Shown here one piece after another: positions 9,991 through 23,348 of a stretch of DNA of 64,000 bases. Source of the stretch: Sclerodactyla briareus. Lineage: Eukaryota; Echinodermata; Holothuroidea; Dendrochirotida; Sclerodactylidae. The notes beneath the pieces are model-generated. The model saw nothing but the letters and a program-made list of their open reading frames with translations. It was not told the DNA's origin and did no database searches. The stretch covers positions 124,001-188,000 of the forward strand of contig JAODTK010005776.1 of the NCBI GenBank assembly GCA_026419785.1, written 5' to 3'. Numbering within the stretch: position 1 is the first letter of the stretch; every line of letters starts with the position of its first letter. Position numbers and translations under genes: made by a program.

Positions 9991-12900
9991 TAATCAGTAC
10001 ATTCTCATCGTGGCTTTCATCCTACATAGACTATTTCAAGAGGTCTTTCATCGAGGAACGTTTCCAATGGGTTAAGAGGTTGCCTGCATCTTGACAATTT
10101 GCTTGAACATCACTATCATGGGAAATGTATGCACTTTTGGCCTTTCATTAGAAGGAATGAGACAGTAAGCAGTAATATCATAATTTTCAGATTTGTTCCC
10201 CCTTCCGTTTTCCCTTCGAATTACTCATGTTCAGGATTGGTTCGCCTCGCTCCGCTCCTGTATAGTGCGATTTGTTAAACACGTAAGCCTCCATACTGAT
10301 GTGCAAGATTCCCTGCCCTGTTGTTCTCTTTGTTGCATGTAATAGGCTTTTCTTCCTGTCTTAGGAAACACACCTGAGGAAAAGGCAGTTGGTTTCCAGC
10401 ATGTTGTAGTGGGATGAGGGCTGGAGGGGGGAGGGGGAGGGGAGGTGCAACATGAATCCATTGTCCCAACCCAAATTCTCATTGGGCCTTACCCATATGT
10501 TCACCACACTTTGAGAATGGAAACATATGGAGAGAATAATATTTGAATCAGGAATCTGACAAAGTTATTGTATACATGGGCCTACTGTATTATACACTTA
10601 ACGGAAAAGATAGAATACACCGCGCGCAGCGCGGATTTTTTCGCATCAGGGCCTTCTCAACATCAAATTTAGGCAATCTGGTAAGAAGTATGAGTTGGAC
10701 CTGCGTTTTGTTTGTAATGGCAGTACTGTTACATATGACTATAGGATTTTTTCACCATCCCAAAAATATGGGGGGCCATTTGCTATTATGTCCCCCCACC
10801 AAAATATTGGGGAGGGGGGGTACATGTGATCACGATGACATACCAGTCATCATTGAACAGTAGGATGCTAAACCTAGGTTATTGTAGACTAACCCCCATA
10901 AAATTTAGATGAATAAATTAAAAATAAACACGAGGGCAGAACTCATCGGCAACAGTGGAACAATTCGGTCTTTCCTACAGGTCTGCTCACTAGCATTACA
11001 ACTGGGGTGATGAAGGTGAGGGGGCGGGGATGAAAATAAGCTGAAGTAACCAAACAGCATATAGTCAATGATACCCAACACTGTCAGACGCGCTTTGGAG
11101 ACAATATGTTGGGGGCTTACTTACTTTGTGACTAACTGAGCGGAGCGCCCCCATCAATTGGTGCATATCGTTAATATAAGAAAATTTAGACATTTCAGAT
11201 CACTAGAAGAGGCCTTTCCCAGCTACAAAAAGGGCATTTGAACTATTGTCTGTTTGAGGCATTCATCATGTTAACACATTACATACCATGGACAATTATG
11301 GGAGAGGGGGGACTTAGGAGGAATTGGAGGCTGGAGCCCTATAGTCTCGTAAAGCACCAACGCCAGGACACTTTCTTACAGGGACCATCACTTACGAAGA
11401 GAGATCTACACAGCTAGAGAATTATCAGGCGACTCATATAATTCTGTAATCCTGAAACGGACGTCTGCCAAAATTATAGGTTTAGATCAAGTCATGTCGC
11501 CCTTTGATATAGCGCGAGTTACTTCTGTGCTGCCATTCTACAAAACAAGACTCCAATGTGCGTGCAGCGCACAACATGAGCGCGTAGCGCGAAGTCTCCC
11601 CGGCGTGGCAGTCCAGGGCCCTGGTAGTGTAGGGCTCTAGATGCTCTCAGTGCAAATTGAGGCTCATTGGAAACAATTATCATGATGTGATAAAAAATTG
11701 TTTTTTTTTTTTAATTTTAATTTTAATCAAAAAATTCTTAGGATCATAAAAAAAACAGGAAACATTTATATGCCTATGTGAAGTTCATGACGCCCTTAGT
11801 GATGGAGCGCCGGGGGGCACTTCTGTGTTGCCATACCCAAACAAGACCTTGAGCGCAAATTCCTTTCAGCGGGGGTCCAGGGCGCCGCCCTTCGGACCCT
11901 GGAAGCTGTAGGATTCTAGATGCTCTCTAGTGCAGCAAGAGGCTCATTTGGGAAAATTTTATGGTGATTTTAGTTGGAAGAATCTAGAAAAAATTCAAGT
12001 GATTCATATACTTCTGGCCTCAAGAACAGCCGTCTATGGAAGTAGACATTAGCATCAGATTACCTGGCCGTCGTATGAACAAAAGGAATCCTGAAAATGA
12101 AGATTTGGACAGGTGGAAAGAATGAGGATGATAAGAGTCGACGATAGTTCACCGACTAATTCACAAAAAGGAGGGCGGGGAAACGTAAAGGATGGTAATC
12201 TGTGAAAAAAAAGGGAGAGGGGGTGGGCCGGATTGACTGAAACTCTGGCCAATCCCACCTTCTTGGATCCGCCCCTAGTGATCCTGAATTTGAGCATCAA
12301 TACAGTGGTGGCGCCAGGAGTTCCCAGACGGGGTGGTCCAGACGTTCAAAGATTTCCGAGGCCTCACCCTACCCATAAGGGCAAAACCTACAGTTGATTG
12401 TAATCATCTTTTAGATGTCTCAAGGTGAAGAAAAACTTAATAAAATGAAATCAGTCAAATCCCACTCAATTAGGCACTCTGAATGGAAATTGCTGCAGGA
12501 TGGATATGTTCACCATTCCCCACAGAATTGTACATAATCTCTTTCAGGGACATTTGCAGTAACCATATACTTGTATAGCCTAACTATAAATACCACCATT
12601 GTATAGTTGTAGCGAGATAGGAAGATGGATGCGGTGTTCTCAAACTTGAGCGATAAACTCTGCAAATAAGACAAAAGATATAGCGCGTGATGCGCTGAAA
12701 AATTTCAGCTTTACTATAGAAGTTTTCATGAAGATGGTTGGAATAATTATACTGTCGGGTAAACAGGCCTCTTTGAGGTGTGTAAATTTTAGCGTACCCA
12801 CTCGGGGAACAATCCCCGACAATGGGGGGGGGGCTCCCTCGTACGGAAGCATGCCACCCACATCCGCAGAATGTACAGACAAGATCAGCAAATGTACGGA

Positions 12901-13940
12901 CAGACCGTATCGGGACGAAAAGTGGGGCACGACCGCCCCCCCTGTCTCCCCTTCAGTTACGCTACTGGGTCTGCTACTGTTTTGGGAGTTGCAAATACAC
13001 AGAATTGACCAAAAAATGTCCAAAAACAGCGGTTTGCCCCCCCCCCCCCCACTCCCTCAAATATTGATAAATTTTCAGCATAAATGTTGAAAGCCCTTTG
13101 TGGTTTTGATACTTTGTACCTTGTTCTGAAATTTTAAAAATTAGCTTCCCTACCTAAAATCCATATCTTTGCCTGATCGCATGGAAAAGCTTGAATTTGT
13201 ACTTTTTCACATTGCTACAAAGTGAAAACCATTCAACCATTGATATCAGCAAATATCTTGAAGAATAGTGGAAGATTATTGTTGGCCATCCATACGTCTG
13301 TGTCCAATCTGTGACCTTCCGTGAAAGAAATGAAAACATACTAGGGATAAATGCTTTCGTGGACCCATCCTTGAAATTTGACAAATTTGCCATTTGGGCA
13401 GGGTCATTTTGTGTGTATAATGTGCAGGAAGAAATTATTTTTTAGAGTGATGCCGACATGCATGTGTATGTATGTGTTGTGGATGGGAGAGGGGCTTGGA
13501 GACGGGGTTCTGGCATGTCCTACCAACCCCGGAGCTATACTCAGCTCAGACATATTGGGAGCCTTTGCTTGGGGCAGATAGCTTTCCTCAATTTTGATAT
13601 CTTCACTAGTGACCTTTCTGTGTAGAACAGTACTTTTCGGGATTGTCCCTGCTCAACCTGAAGTACTGGTGGAATTGCCCAGCATCGAGCTTCAGGTCCT
13701 TTATCAGGTGGTAGTAGCACCATACCGATGGCGCCGTCGTAGTATATCGTGTACCCACCACCTTTGTTCTCTCTTCGGTCCACTTTGATATGAATGAAGA
13801 TAAACCTTCAGGTTGTGATTTCTTTTGTTCCTCTAGCTATGGCACACCTGCTTCTGGTTTTTTAAAATTGCCTTGTCGATCCCATCACCCTGTTGTTTTC
13901 TTTTTCTTCCGACGAATCGTCCCCCAATCAGCTCGAAGCG
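9991..13940. other. No recognised gene; upstream of DUSP12
   Basis: Neither strand shows a conserved protein block. The stretch holds the two-copy repeat at 11495-11990, G/C runs (for example 14 C at 13037-13050) and AT-rich filler. The pyrimidine-rich stretch ending CAATCAG at 13931 could be a splice acceptor just before the DUSP12 start region, in which case a non-coding first exon would lie further left, but I cannot identify it. Confidence 0.45.
11495..11990 (+). repeat. Diverged two-copy tandem repeat, ~280 bp
   Basis: Two adjacent copies share CGCCCTT...GATA/GATG, ACTTCTGTG(C)TGCCAT, GTCCAGGG and CTAGATGCTCTC followed by GAGGCTCATT. The CTAGATGCTCTC landmarks sit near 11637 and 11917, giving a period of about 280 bp. 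Confidence 0.65.
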
Positions 13941-14215
13941 ATGTTCACAGCCAGTGAGGTCGTCACAGGTTTGTGGGTGGGCGCCACAAAATCGGATGTG
14001 GAGAAGAGAAGGGGAACTACCTGGTGAAGTCCAACATCACCCACGTCCTCAGCGTTGACACCGAACCCCCCATGCCTGTGCCCCCCCAGCATCACGAAGC
14101 TGTTGTGGAAGCTGACGACAACGAATACTCTTGATCTCCTGTTCATATGGAGAGGGTGCTTTCGCCTCATAGAGGAAGCCCTGCAGTCCCCAGGGAGATG
14201 TCTAGTTCCATACTG
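13941..14215 (+). CDS. DUSP12: DUSP12 exon 1: N-terminal half of phosphatase domain
   Basis: The chosen start is the ATG at 13941, giving MFTASEVVTGLWVGATKSDV; an in-frame extension to 13932 after a possible acceptor cannot be excluded. After a one-base frame break near 14003 comes NYLVKSNITHVLSVDTEPP, the first strand and helix of the phosphatase fold. Next is EADDNEYS, with the likely general-acid aspartate. After a second break comes FRLIEEALQSPGRCLV, leading into the active-site loop. The donor is CTG|GTGAG at 14216. The last few bases before it are not cleanly readable, so the histidine of the HC signature is inferred from CAT near 14209. Confidence 0.82.
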
Positions 14216-17200
14216 GTGAGATATAATGAGGAAGTCTGGTGTTTGTGACACGTGTGTGTGCACGGTGTGTTGTGGTGTGTGATGCTTGCCCATAGCTGGA
14301 TTCTCTGGAAGTGTCTGACCGATATCAGGATATTGATGAATTCTGTTTATGGCATCGGATTCTGGTGAACTCGATGTGATCAGATACATGAAAGTCACTA
14401 TTTATTCGGGTATTTCTTCTTATTCGGGCTGTAGGAGCTATGGTGATGCACAGGTTTGGCGCAATATGTAGGAACAGGGAAGCAGACCAGTATATACTTG
14501 AGCTGATAAGCTAGAAATGTGCCAATGAGAGTCTGGTTATAAGTTTTCCACAAAAGCTTGGTAGATATGGTCTCCCGATATTATTTTGTGTTGTTCTCAA
14601 TAAATTGATATGAATCCTATCCATCCATCTAATCATCCATCCATGCCATCTATCCACCTTCGTACCGAGAAATAAAAAAATGATCAGCAAGCATCACTGG
14701 AGGTTCTTTATTGATGTGTATAATTGCATCTTTTTCCAGAAGTTTTGTCGTTTCCCACAAAAACTCTGTGGATGTAGTCTGCCTTCTGTTGCGAGTGATT
14801 TGAAATGTGAATTGGGGTCATCGAAGGTCATTGAATGTATCCAATTGCATAATTGATGCACATATCAAAACTTTGCGGATCCATGAACTTGAAGGATTTG
14901 GTCCACCTTGATTCGAGAGTGTTTTTTGAGGAAGGAGGGTCACCTGGAGGTTCCAATAGTATTCCTGGATTATTTATGCATTTCTTTTTTAAATTTAGTC
15001 ACAAAATTGGTAGACGACACTCAAGTCAAACACCAAGTCATAATGAATTTAATGGTGGGACTTTTCACAAGTCAGTGCCATATGTAAAAAAGCATCTACG
15101 TCTGGCAAACTATGGTTCCACATTTAGGTCTTGATGGACATAAGTGAAAGAAAAAAGTCCTCCTAACAGATTAAGTTGGAATTACTATGATAAGTAGTCA
15201 AGTTATTCATGGGCTAGTGGGGTATGCTTAGTCTTCATGAATGGACCAAACAGGGAGCATGTGTGTTGTGTGATAGTGCTAAAAAGCATTGAAGGGGAAT
15301 TAGTAGGCCTGTTGTGTGGAGAGCGATCGAGAAATTGCGGCAAGCACAAGGAAGCAAGATGTATTTCCTCCAGTTAAAGAGCAATACATCTATCAGATGA
15401 CAAATTATGAGGTAATGGTGGCTAATGCATAGCTCTAACACATGGGTGATATTGTGTGGTTTGGGAAATTGGTGTAGCCATCATCTTAGGGGGCTGGGAT
15501 CAGCAGTCATCTAGGGCATATTCTTACCCAAAGGGTTATTTTGGTGTGAGTGATTCCAAAGATTTCTACAGATTAATTGTATGATAATGATAATATAACG
15601 GATGATCATCAGGTGACAATAGTACTCTTATTTTTTGGGGGGTGTTCCATATTTGTAGTCGGTAGTCATCTAGGAGTCATTTTGAGGTCCCAAAAGTTCA
15701 GTTGATTGTGTTAAACAAGACACAAAACCGAGTCGTGATTCCTTGCATAGCTGACAGGCTATAGTTACTAAGGCCAAACCAGAAAAAACTGTATTACCCA
15801 CATTGGATATTGTCGGTATACTTAAAATTCCTTTCTCTAGTCGCCACTTTTTCAAATATTGTCCTTTTCTTCTTGCCTCCACATTCCTTCGACTATTTTG
15901 GGAGAAAAAATGACCTCCCATTCACCAAGTATTATTCAATTCTGAAAAAGTTTGGAAAATCACAAAAAGTATTGCCAAATTTGGACCTCCGGTGACATAA
16001 AAATGACCCTGACTTTTGTAAGGAACAAATGAAAGTCCTCATCCTGCAAGTTTTGTCAATAAGACCTAGGGCAAATTGAAACTCCGAGTAAATTATGCAA
16101 ATTAGTTGAGCTGAAGCAGTACATACAGAGTCATATGGTCAGCCAATGGAATTGCCACAGTATACAGGATCCAAAAATGGCCATAAAACAGAATTTGCAC
16201 CAAAAAACTAGACGTTTTGTGTGGATAAAAACCCATTATGTACCAAGGACTTCCAAACAGTTGGGGGTCACAACCCCCCTACTTTGACTCGCCCGTTGGG
16301 GGTATGACCCCTTCCCGTGGCTTCACTCTTGACGGTTATAATGAGACTAGTATTAAAAACAAGATGCTACATTTCTTGACAAAACGCCTCAAAAATATGG
16401 AAAGGATTTTTTTTTTTTAGATGACCTAGGGTTTTGGGGGCTGCCCCCAATATGAACACCTATGGAACACGTGTGATGCATAGAGGGAGGGGCAAATATA
16501 TGACCCCACTCAGGTCCATTGGGATAAAAGAGGAAAATTTTTAAAAAAAACAGGGGGCAAATCTTTTAAAGATTTTGACCTTTGACCTTTGACCTCTTCA
16601 TTCAGAGGTAGTTTGGCCTACTGATTTTTTTATTTAAAAAATCCCTCTATGACTGATTATTATGAAACATCCTAATACACTAGCTTTTGAATAAAAACGT
16701 TGACCTCTGATATTTTGCATACAAAGGTCACATGCGGGTCAATTATCGACCATTGGTCAGAACAGGGTAAAGGTCAAATAGAGGTTCACATAGAGGGGGG
16801 TCAAGTGTGGAGTCACATTTGGCTACAACCTCCCACCGACACGAATGACAGTTAGGTTTCCATGATGGCCTCCTATTGGTTTACTCATAGTGCCAACTAT
16901 GAAAAAATTAAAGTATAGGCAGCTAATCAGACAATGATAAATGTTATTTGTATCAGAACTGCTGCGACCAATGTATTAAAGAACCATGGACTTGGTAGTC
17001 GAATTGATATGCAGGGGAACCTACATTATCTGTGGAAAGAGCAGTAGGTAAATCACAAAAACATTGACTAAAACTCATGAACAAGGTATTAATTAAGGCA
17101 GTTATAGTAATTATGCTTGTTGTGACGCACAAGCAATACCTTTGACAGACATGACAGTTTTTATGGAAATGTTCTCTTCGTGAGATAACCGACCACGCAG

Positions 17201-18722
17201 TCCTACAAGCATTATGTGTCCCAAAGAATGTACTTGCTTGATGTTATTGCGAGGAGGGTATTAAAATAACCTTTGATTGCCCTTGTAACTTGAGTGCACA
17301 ACGGGAAGTTGTGCGTGTATGCGTTCTAGCACACAGAGCTCTTTGTCACATAGCCAGACGTTTTTGGACAGGTTTTTTCAATGTTTTCTGTGATCTACCT
17401 ATTGGAGCGCAAGCCTGCCCCACTGTTGCCAGTACAATTTGTTTTCCAGTTATTGACCAAAACTAGTTTTTGACCTCTTAATGATCGATTCAAGAACCTT
17501 TGGATGTATTTGTTGTATCTTCTTCTATTTGAAAAAAAATATGCTTTACCTGCTAGATTTTACATGATGAGCTGATGAACACCTGTCAGGTCTAAGAATA
17601 TAAACACTATCAGAAATGTCTATCTGGAGTTGTTGTTGCAGGAACACACTTACTATCTTGGGCTAGTTTAGTGATGCCTCAGAAGTTTGACCCTGACATG
17701 ACCTTGATGACTGACATTTTTATGAAAATGTGTTACTCTCGATGAGCATGCACGTAGTTCTACAAGTCATTTTAGTATACCCAAAGTTAACTGCTGATGC
17801 TATGTCCGAAAAGCGTATCATAAACCAACCTTGTATTGCCTTTGTTGAGCTTGAGTATTCCGATTGTGACGGCCGCTAGTCGAACTGCGGGTATGTGACT
17901 TGTTGATTGTTGTTTTCCATGATTTTGTTTCGTCTCTTCAGCAACACAGGCTTCTGCAAATTAGCCAAAGATTTTGGACAGTTTAAAATTCTCTGTGCCC
18001 CTGTAACTTAAAAAATAGGCAGTTATCATTCGAGATTTGACCTTTGACCTTTTGACCTCTCATCAGAGGTAGTTTGACCCACTGATTCTGAAAAAACACC
18101 ATGGCAAATCACATGATCCATCCTAACTGCCACTTAATTTCCAAATTAAGAAGTTTTGACCTTGAAATCTTCGCACACAAAGGTCACATGGGGTCACTTA
18201 TGGTCCCATTGCGACGGAACGGTACATTTGAGAGCGAAACTGGCCACAAAAAATTTTGATTCGACCCAAAACATGGTATAGGTCAAATTGATGTCAATTT
18301 TTTGACCCTATTGACCTTGGATTGACATGACCCGGTGTTTGAATATGATCCCCTCATCACATTCGCAACAGTCCTAAAAGGTCACGATGTTAGGACCTGC
18401 TACTAGACGTTATTCCCTTTTTAAATATTTCAGATTTGGCCTCTAATGGACCTTTGGTGACCTTGACAGGCAAAAAGGAAAATATAGGGATCAGCACACA
18501 CGTGACGAACCTACATGCTGAATAGGAAACTGGATACATGCTTGCGTTCTTCAGATATAGCCTGGACAAAATGTGTCACATACACACAAATATGGACAAA
18601 CCACACAATACTTGCGCGACCGCATATAGATTAAAAAAGGTGTGATTGCATTGGTGGAATGATTTTATATATAATGATTTATGTATATTATGTTTTATCA
18701 TGTCATCATGTTTGTCTTGCAG
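14216..18722. other. DUSP12 intron 1, repeat-rich
   Basis: About 4.5 kb without recognisable coding sequence. The 14520-15130 part belongs to the dispersed family with the phrase TTTTCCACAAAA(G/A)CTT...GTAGATATGGTCT, seen also at 27.8 kb. The 16560-18300 part contains a diverged duplication. Long plain AT-rich stretches fill the rest. Confidence 0.6.
16560..18300 (+). repeat. Diverged direct duplication with GACCTTTGACC runs
   Basis: The segment around 16570-16830 (GACCTTTGACCTTTGACCTC, AGAGGTAGTTTGGCC, then CAAAGGTCACATG) recurs at about 18030-18230 in the same order and orientation, roughly 1.45 kb downstream. An intermediate, weaker copy lies near 17140-17760. The material is non-coding and probably an old tandem or transposon-derived family. 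Confidence 0.55.
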
Positions 18723-18837
18723 GTTTGGTTGGCATGTCACGCAGTATTTCCGTGGCTAACGCATTCTCATGTACAAAGAACAGATTGCTCTCCAGCAGGT
18801 CTGGACAAAATAAAATTAAGCCAAGAGGCATAGTCAG
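18723..18837 (+). CDS. DUSP12: DUSP12 exon 2: phosphatase signature loop
   Basis: Acceptor CTTGCAG ends at 18722 and donor CAG|GTAAGG starts at 18838. The exon opens with two bases (GT) followed by TTG GTT GGC ATG TCA CGC AGT, reading L-V-G-M-S-R-S, so a T supplied by exon 1 would complete a TGT cysteine and give the signature HCxxGxSRS. It continues SISVANAF, then after a frame break LMYKEQIALQQVWTK, then in another frame IKPRGIVR, matching the conserved helix after the active site. The catalytic cysteine codon is thus predicted to be split by intron 1; it is inferred, not directly read. Confidence 0.82.
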
Positions 18838-19781
18838 GTAAGGCTGGCGTGTTGTTATTTCCATACCATGAATAAAGTGATTGGTGGTCAAAACATTGTC
18901 GGGTGTCCATCCTAATTTTCAGCTCATTCTATCAATTTATGGCCTGGACAAAATGCGCAATGTACACCACAGTTGACTAATGTCCAAATAATGTAATGTC
19001 ATGCCTACATTAGAACTCAGATCTGGTGCTGTCAAGCTCTATTGTGTTTTCAGTTTGCTATATTCCTTGGGGTCAATCCTGGGGGGGAAGGGGGACGTGT
19101 CCCCCCACATTTTGAGGAGGTGCACCTACATGACTTCATTTTTCACACAGTAATTTTTCGGCGACGAGGGGTCATGTCCCCCACTTTGGTCATGTCCCCC
19201 CCACTTCTGAAGATTGATTGACACCTATGCTATATTCAAGTGAGGCTTGGACACTCCTGTTGGCTGAGACGCGATTAGATTTCTTTTTTGACTACCTCGC
19301 TTTGCCGCATCCTCGGTCACCGCTCGTGGGATCTTGTATCCATTGCCAGGTTCTCAGAGACGGCCAGGGATGGTTGAAGGTAGCTGCTGATTTTGCGATA
19401 GCCAAACAGCATCTGGTGGGTTGGGGGCCGACCACGGGGGGATGCTCCAGCAGCTCATGATTAGCGCAGCTTTTTAAGTTACTTCGGGAGTTGGGGGGAT
19501 GGGCAGGCCAGGCCTGGTCGCTTGTTGCCCAGAGAGGAGGCGGGGCTTTGGAAGTGGCGGGTGGAAGTGGCTAGGTGCCTTCATGGCAGGTAGGTGCTCC
19601 TTTGAGTGAGTGGGTGACTTACCAATAGGCATAACAGGGTGGGTTATATAGAAGGAATACAAGTAACTGTGAATGCAAACGTGCCTTCATCCATCTCACA
19701 CCCCACCCACCCACCTCCAGGAAATTGCGTTATTTATGATATTCCATTTACGAGGGTTTTATCTCTATCCCTCTCTCACAG
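18838..19781. other. DUSP12 intron 2
   Basis: About 0.94 kb. It contains G/C-run-rich DNA (around 19080-19205, with repeated GTCCCCCCAC phrases) and no recognisable protein block. The 3' end has a good pyrimidine tract (TATCCCTCTCTCACAG) before exon 3. Confidence 0.6.
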
Positions 19782-19917
19782 ACCTAATGGGGGGAAGTGG
19801 GGGGGTTATGGAGCAGTGGTTTGGTCTCTTTGAGGCCATGGGCTGTAACCCCAACCCCCACCATCCTCTTCATGAAAGTTCACAAAGCTTGGGACCGTTT
19901 GCCCATGGTCTGCAATG
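19782..19917 (+). CDS. DUSP12: DUSP12 exon 3: end of phosphatase domain
   Basis: The acceptor TCTCTCACAG ends at 19781 and the donor ATG|GTATGT starts at 19918. Joined to exon 2 it reads IVR-PN-GG, the family's RPN-GF turn, then VMEQWFGLFEAMGCNPN, the conserved MEQL-LFEAMGC helix that closes the phosphatase domain. The G-run interior is expanded relative to the family and probably contains inserted bases. Beyond MGCNPNP the frame is uncertain. Confidence 0.78.
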
Positions 19918-22900
19918 GTATGTTATAAATATTGTTACTTATACTGGGAAAAAGTAAACTGGTATTCTGAGCTTCTCCCCCAGCCCCTAGAGGTGACCTG
20001 GGCTCTTGCCCAGGGTGCAGATATATATTTTGCCCTGGACTGTTACTGTATTCTATCAAATAGAGCGCACTGCTTGCGAATGCAAAGACGGTAGACATGT
20101 GCCATCTATTTCAGATATCAACAGATGGCAATAACACCCAAAGTCGGGGTTGCCATCCCATCGCCCTTCTTATTTTCCAGACGTTTCTTCGGACAATGGA
20201 GCATATTGGCGTCAGAAATTCGTCAAGAGTTTCACCCTTTAGATTTAATCTTACGACTCTAATCTTTGTTCTATCACTTGGATCAAGCTGTCTACAGTTG
20301 ACTTTCTACCTGGTGATGGGTGGCCAACCCGGATCTGTATAATGCCAGATGTTCAAGTAGAAGGGGTGGGTGCATGGTCCGTGTGGGGTAAGTATTAATA
20401 CTTCACAGATTCACAAATCATTGTGGAAGTTTTGTTGAGTTTATTAGAAAATTGAACAAACCTAGTACACTGTATAAAATGATACACATTATAAAGTCCC
20501 AGGCATACTGTACAATGGAAAATGAATCGGAGTGGGAAGCGATCACTAAACACCATATGAGAGAACACTCCATTATTGTTAATCGGCTTATTTCTTGGTG
20601 TTAGATGTCGGAGACGACCAACATTTAAAAAAAACTTGTTTCATACTTCCAGCCCGATTTTCCCTAGGTTTCTATTAGGACAAAGATTTTGAACTGGCAA
20701 AATAAAATGCAGATGGCATGCGCTGTTATAAGAGCATGGGCTCCTGTTAGAGGTACTGTAACCAAACAGAATGTTCAAAACTGTATTAGGAACTTCTAGA
20801 ACATAAATACCAGAGGACCTATGTATGTAGAATGAGCATGTAAAAGTGAATATCCAAATGGTTATAATTCTGATACTGAACACTGGTGACCCAAAATGAG
20901 GATAAGCACGCGAAATGCAAGGTTGCGGTCACGGATACGCACGCGCACAAAGACAAACGCACGCACGCAATTTGACGCCCTTCAGCCGTCGCAAAATACG
21001 AGCAACAAGATGTACAAGTTGCACACGCTTGTACAGTTATCGAAACATTCTTGTGAAAGGTTTTGCTGCCCATTTCAGGCATTATTATCAAGCTTTTCTT
21101 ATGAAACAATAGGAAATTGGATATTTTATGAATGAGAATATTAAACAAGTACTCTGGCCTTTGTTCGATGGTCATAATAATCGGGGGAAAAGCCCTCGGT
21201 CGCTTTTCGGTCTCGCCTGAATGAAATTCAGGAGGAGACTAGTGGTCACTAGGGCGCGTGTGTGGTGCGTGTGCATGTGTGGGTGTTGTCACACTTCTAG
21301 TGAAAGGGGATATTTTCCAAAGGTAAGTGCAATTGCGACAAAGGTAGGGAGCATGGGGTGGGTGAACAAGATTCGGATTAGATTTTGGGCCACAAAGTCC
21401 ACTTATGATGTGAGGTAAGGATTGCTATTTTTAATTTATTGTTTTAGATCGTTAGCAAGATTACGAATGAACCTTAGGTGCTTGGTTTGGCAAATAAGGT
21501 GAGGGATATAAGTAGATGAACTGATGAGATTTTCAAAAGGTAATTAAGTGTCTAATTTGATAATGTATGCGAAATTACAAAGGTTAGTCGGATTTTCACG
21601 AAACTTGGTTGGAAAATGGTTCTACACTCAATCCCAATTTTTTTAACAAAGATTCGGGGGTCAATGAAGTCATTCAGGATCTAATTTGCATAATTTATGA
21701 AAAATCTTTAGGTTGCTTGGATTTTCATGAAACCTGGTGAGTATGGTTTACCTTGAGTTCCAAATTTTTTCATCATGGATTCAGGGTCACTGGAGGTCAT
21801 TTAACAGGCTAATTGCATAATTATGCCTAATTTTTACAGTTTGCCAGATTTTGGGGAAAATTGGTAAATTGCCTAAAATTTGCATAATTTATGCACAATT
21901 TTAGTCACATTCCCACAAAAACTTTACTCCTTGACTAGACAATTGTCAATAATCAGTCCTTTCGAATTCAAAATTGGTCACTGATTAATTAGTAGGCTGT
22001 TTCTGTTAAATGCTTAATACCAAATCTTTAGCGGACACATGGAATGCCTTGTAATTGTTTGCATAATGAATAGAAGTAAACACTGATCGCGCAAACTGAT
22101 TGCATGTACGGTTCAGAAGTTATGAATGAGAACTTATTGGGATGATTAATTGGATTTAATCAAAATTCATAACATTATGCAAACAAAAATGTTACTCAGC
22201 CTAGCCAGTGGCATGCTTCATCCATCACCAAGTTTCAACGTGATCGCAATGTACGGTCAGAAATATGATTGGAATGGAACGACAGACGGACGGACAGTCA
22301 GACGGACAGACGGACGAAGCGATATGATGACTTGTAGAGCATGTACCCGCAGCTAAAAAAGTATGTCCTGACTTTTCCCCCTGTAATTGGAGATATGACA
22401 TCATAAAAAAAATTGCCAGTTTGCCCAAATCCCTGTATTATATGAAATTTGAGGAAGCCATATCTCCTCAACCAAACATGCTATAAACCTGGACAAGTGA
22501 TAATTGAAGATTTTTTATTCTCTTTAACATCATAACTCCACCAAGAGTTATAATTTGGCTGGACTTTGCCTTTAAAGGAACTGAACCTAAAATCAGTGTT
22601 GAGAGTGCCATTCCTACTGATCTGGGAAAATAATTGATGAGAATAAGAATGTAACGTCTGATGTGCCATGAAGAAAAAATGGGGGTTCCCAGTAGGTTGG
22701 TCGAACTGCATGAAGGCAACAAATTTTTGCTGTTCCGAGAAAGTTGTAAGAAACTGTCCCTCCACATCTATCTGGACGGTATTGCGAAATTTGTATTAAT
22801 TGAATTGTGGTGCGTGAACGTGATGACTCAATAACTACAACGTGGGTGGGCCCGGGGAGCGACGTAAGGAGTTCTCTCTTGACTAAATGGTATGCATGGC

Positions 22901-23232
22901 TGGACACTGGTGAAGCTGCAACTACCCCTCTTGAAGAGTGCACAAAACTGAAGTTTTACACCCCCCTTCCATTTTGTGGATGTTGGATGTAAGGCCGGTT
23001 CAACATAGCCACTTAATCCTGCATGTGAAAGTAAGTATTTAACCACCATGCTAAAATATGAGTGGGAGGGGGTTTCCAGGGCATTTGCAGTTGGGAGATC
23101 CAGAACCCCCCCCCCCCCCCCCCCAGGTGCTAAAAAAGAAAATAGCGTTTGTCAGGTGGCCTTATCACCATGGTACACGTTCCAGTTCTGTATCACTCTG
23201 AAAGATCTGATGAGGTTGTGACTCATTTGCAG
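19918..23232. other. DUSP12 intron 3, repeat-filled
   Basis: About 3.3 kb. It holds a dispersed repeat (about 21200-22360) that begins with a CCTGAAT-GAA-ATTCAGG hairpin and ends with a GACGGACA-type microsatellite (22281-22318), and a 19-base C run at 23106-23124. I see no conserved coding segment. Open frames around 22800-23000 have no recognisable content. Confidence 0.6.
21200..22360 (+). repeat. Dispersed repeat with hairpin head and GACGGACA tail
   Basis: The segment starts TCTCGCCTGAATGAAATTCA, whose inner part folds as CCTGAAT/ATTCAGG with a 3-base loop, followed by GAGACTAGTGGTCACTAGGG. It runs through AT-rich blocks (GCATAATTTATG phrases) to a purine-rich microsatellite at 22281-22318. 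Related copies occur at 27440-28080 and 36000-36400, and in reverse orientation at 50900-51880. The class is unknown to me. Confidence 0.6.
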
Positions 23233-23348
23233 GTCGAAGGCACCACGCGACGGAGATACCAGAGGATCTTGTGGCGAGTGACCCCGCTGAGAAAAACAGA
23301 GGAAAGAAGAACAGCCTGGATCCATATTCCTAGTGTGCAGAAAATGTA
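23233..23348 (+). CDS. DUSP12: DUSP12 exon 4: linker and first CxxC of zinc domain
   Basis: Acceptor TTTGCAG ends at 23232 and donor TAG|GTCAGT starts at 23349. The exon reads ATEIPEDLVASDPAEK, matching the linker that in human DUSP12 reads LPQELFAVDP, and after a frame break ends in VCRKCR, the first zinc-binding CxxC. The final arginine codon is split and completed by the first base of exon 5. One small indel separates the two readable frames. Confidence 0.82.
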
